From an uncultured Clostridium sp. (lineage in GTDB: Bacteria > Bacillota > Clostridia > Clostridiales > Clostridiaceae), in assembly GCF_947039605.1 (NCBI RefSeq), contig NZ_CAMQZG010000021.1:1-60297 (forward strand): a stretch of 60,297 bases of DNA, given 5' to 3'. The notes beneath the pieces were generated by a model, which was not told the DNA's origin, made no database searches, and was given only the letters and a program-made list of their open reading frames with translations. Made by a program: the position numbers and the translations under genes. This document shows, one piece after another, positions 60,260 through 60,297 of the stretch. Numbering within the stretch: the stretch's first letter is position 1; every line of letters starts with the position of its first letter.

Positions 60260-60297
60260 TTAGCTAAAGCTTGAAGTGGGAGCTTCCTAGCCAAGAT
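60253..60297 (-). CDS. C-terminal end of a second toxin gene (partial, runs off the window)
   Basis: The last 14 codons read ILARKLPLQALAKW then TGA. The ending KW-stop, overlapping the start of a membrane immunity gene, matches the DTLKW-stop of the intact toxin at 58070. The rest lies outside the window. The call rests on organisation more than on sequence. Confidence 0.5.
   Translation of the reverse strand: MLARKLPLQALAKW

Noticed and set aside
1-60297. tRNA, rRNA, transposase, integrase or phage genes
   Set aside because: Both strands were scanned by eye and none was seen; intergenic regions lack cloverleaf or GC-rich RNA signatures.

Overview
The window comes from a low-GC Gram-positive bacterium, most likely a clostridial Firmicute. 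The DNA is very AT-rich. Nearly every gene has a strong AGGAGG-type ribosome binding site, and several start at TTG or GTG. It also encodes a Cys/Pro-rich spore-coat-like protein, secreted SH3b cell-wall proteins, pnuC, HelD and WXG100/LXG-type secretion substrates. Species cannot be fixed from the sequence alone. No rRNA, tRNA, CRISPR array, insertion sequence or prophage was seen.

Layout. (1) 89-12179, all minus strand: a tellurite/stress (Ter) locus. Transcription starts near 12.2 kb and runs HpcH-type lyase, PRTase-TRSP protein, StiP-PELOTA protein, HAD phosphatase, YceG-like protein, TelA with a long Asn/Gln-rich N-terminus, three TerD paralogues, then a P2-type Ca2+ ATPase. The first four genes match the predicted nucleoside-like-metabolite module of Ter systems; the rest are the membrane-associated and Ca2+-binding arm. 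(2) 12.3-18.1 kb: SH3b-glucosaminidase, GNAT acetyltransferase, RluF-like pseudouridine synthase, PnuC, and a processive-type GT2 with a tiny membrane partner. (3) 18.2-23.6 kb: a complete opp/dpp peptide ABC operon whose first gene seems to lack a normal start codon. (4) 23.9-29.9 kb: two small orphan genes, then an ABC-2 exporter with a NarL/DesK-type two-component system. (5) 30.3-40.7 kb: a six-SH3b secreted amidase-like protein, aquaporin, HelD, an MFS exporter with a YpmS-like anchored protein, a Cys-rich coat-like protein, a bacterial PH protein, and a small SinR/Cas2-fold-like protein with a Cys/His loop. (6) 40.7-47.4 kb: methyltransferase, EamA transporter, and a MacB/Vex-like ABC exporter operon with its own OmpR-type two-component system and a clear tandem-repeat operator. 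(7) 47.5-55.9 kb: zinc-ribbon micro-protein, pentapeptide-repeat protein, methyltransferase, DEAD-box helicase behind a terminator-like leader, glyoxalase, ClC antiporter, DUF985 cupin and an RNase-Z-like MBL hydrolase. (8) 56-60.3 kb, minus strand: a type VII secretion effector island with a candidate LXG/TspA-like membrane-active toxin, its overlapping multi-pass immunity gene, DUF4176, three small helical/WXG100 partners, a second immunity paralogue killed by one in-frame TAG, and the last 14 codons of a second toxin at the window edge.

The most unusual items are the type VII island with its nonsense-inactivated immunity paralogue, the complete Ter biosynthetic locus with a prion-like TelA tail, the apparent ATT start of oppB, and the attenuator-like leader of the DEAD-box helicase gene. 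All functions are inferred from sequence; none was tested by a database search.
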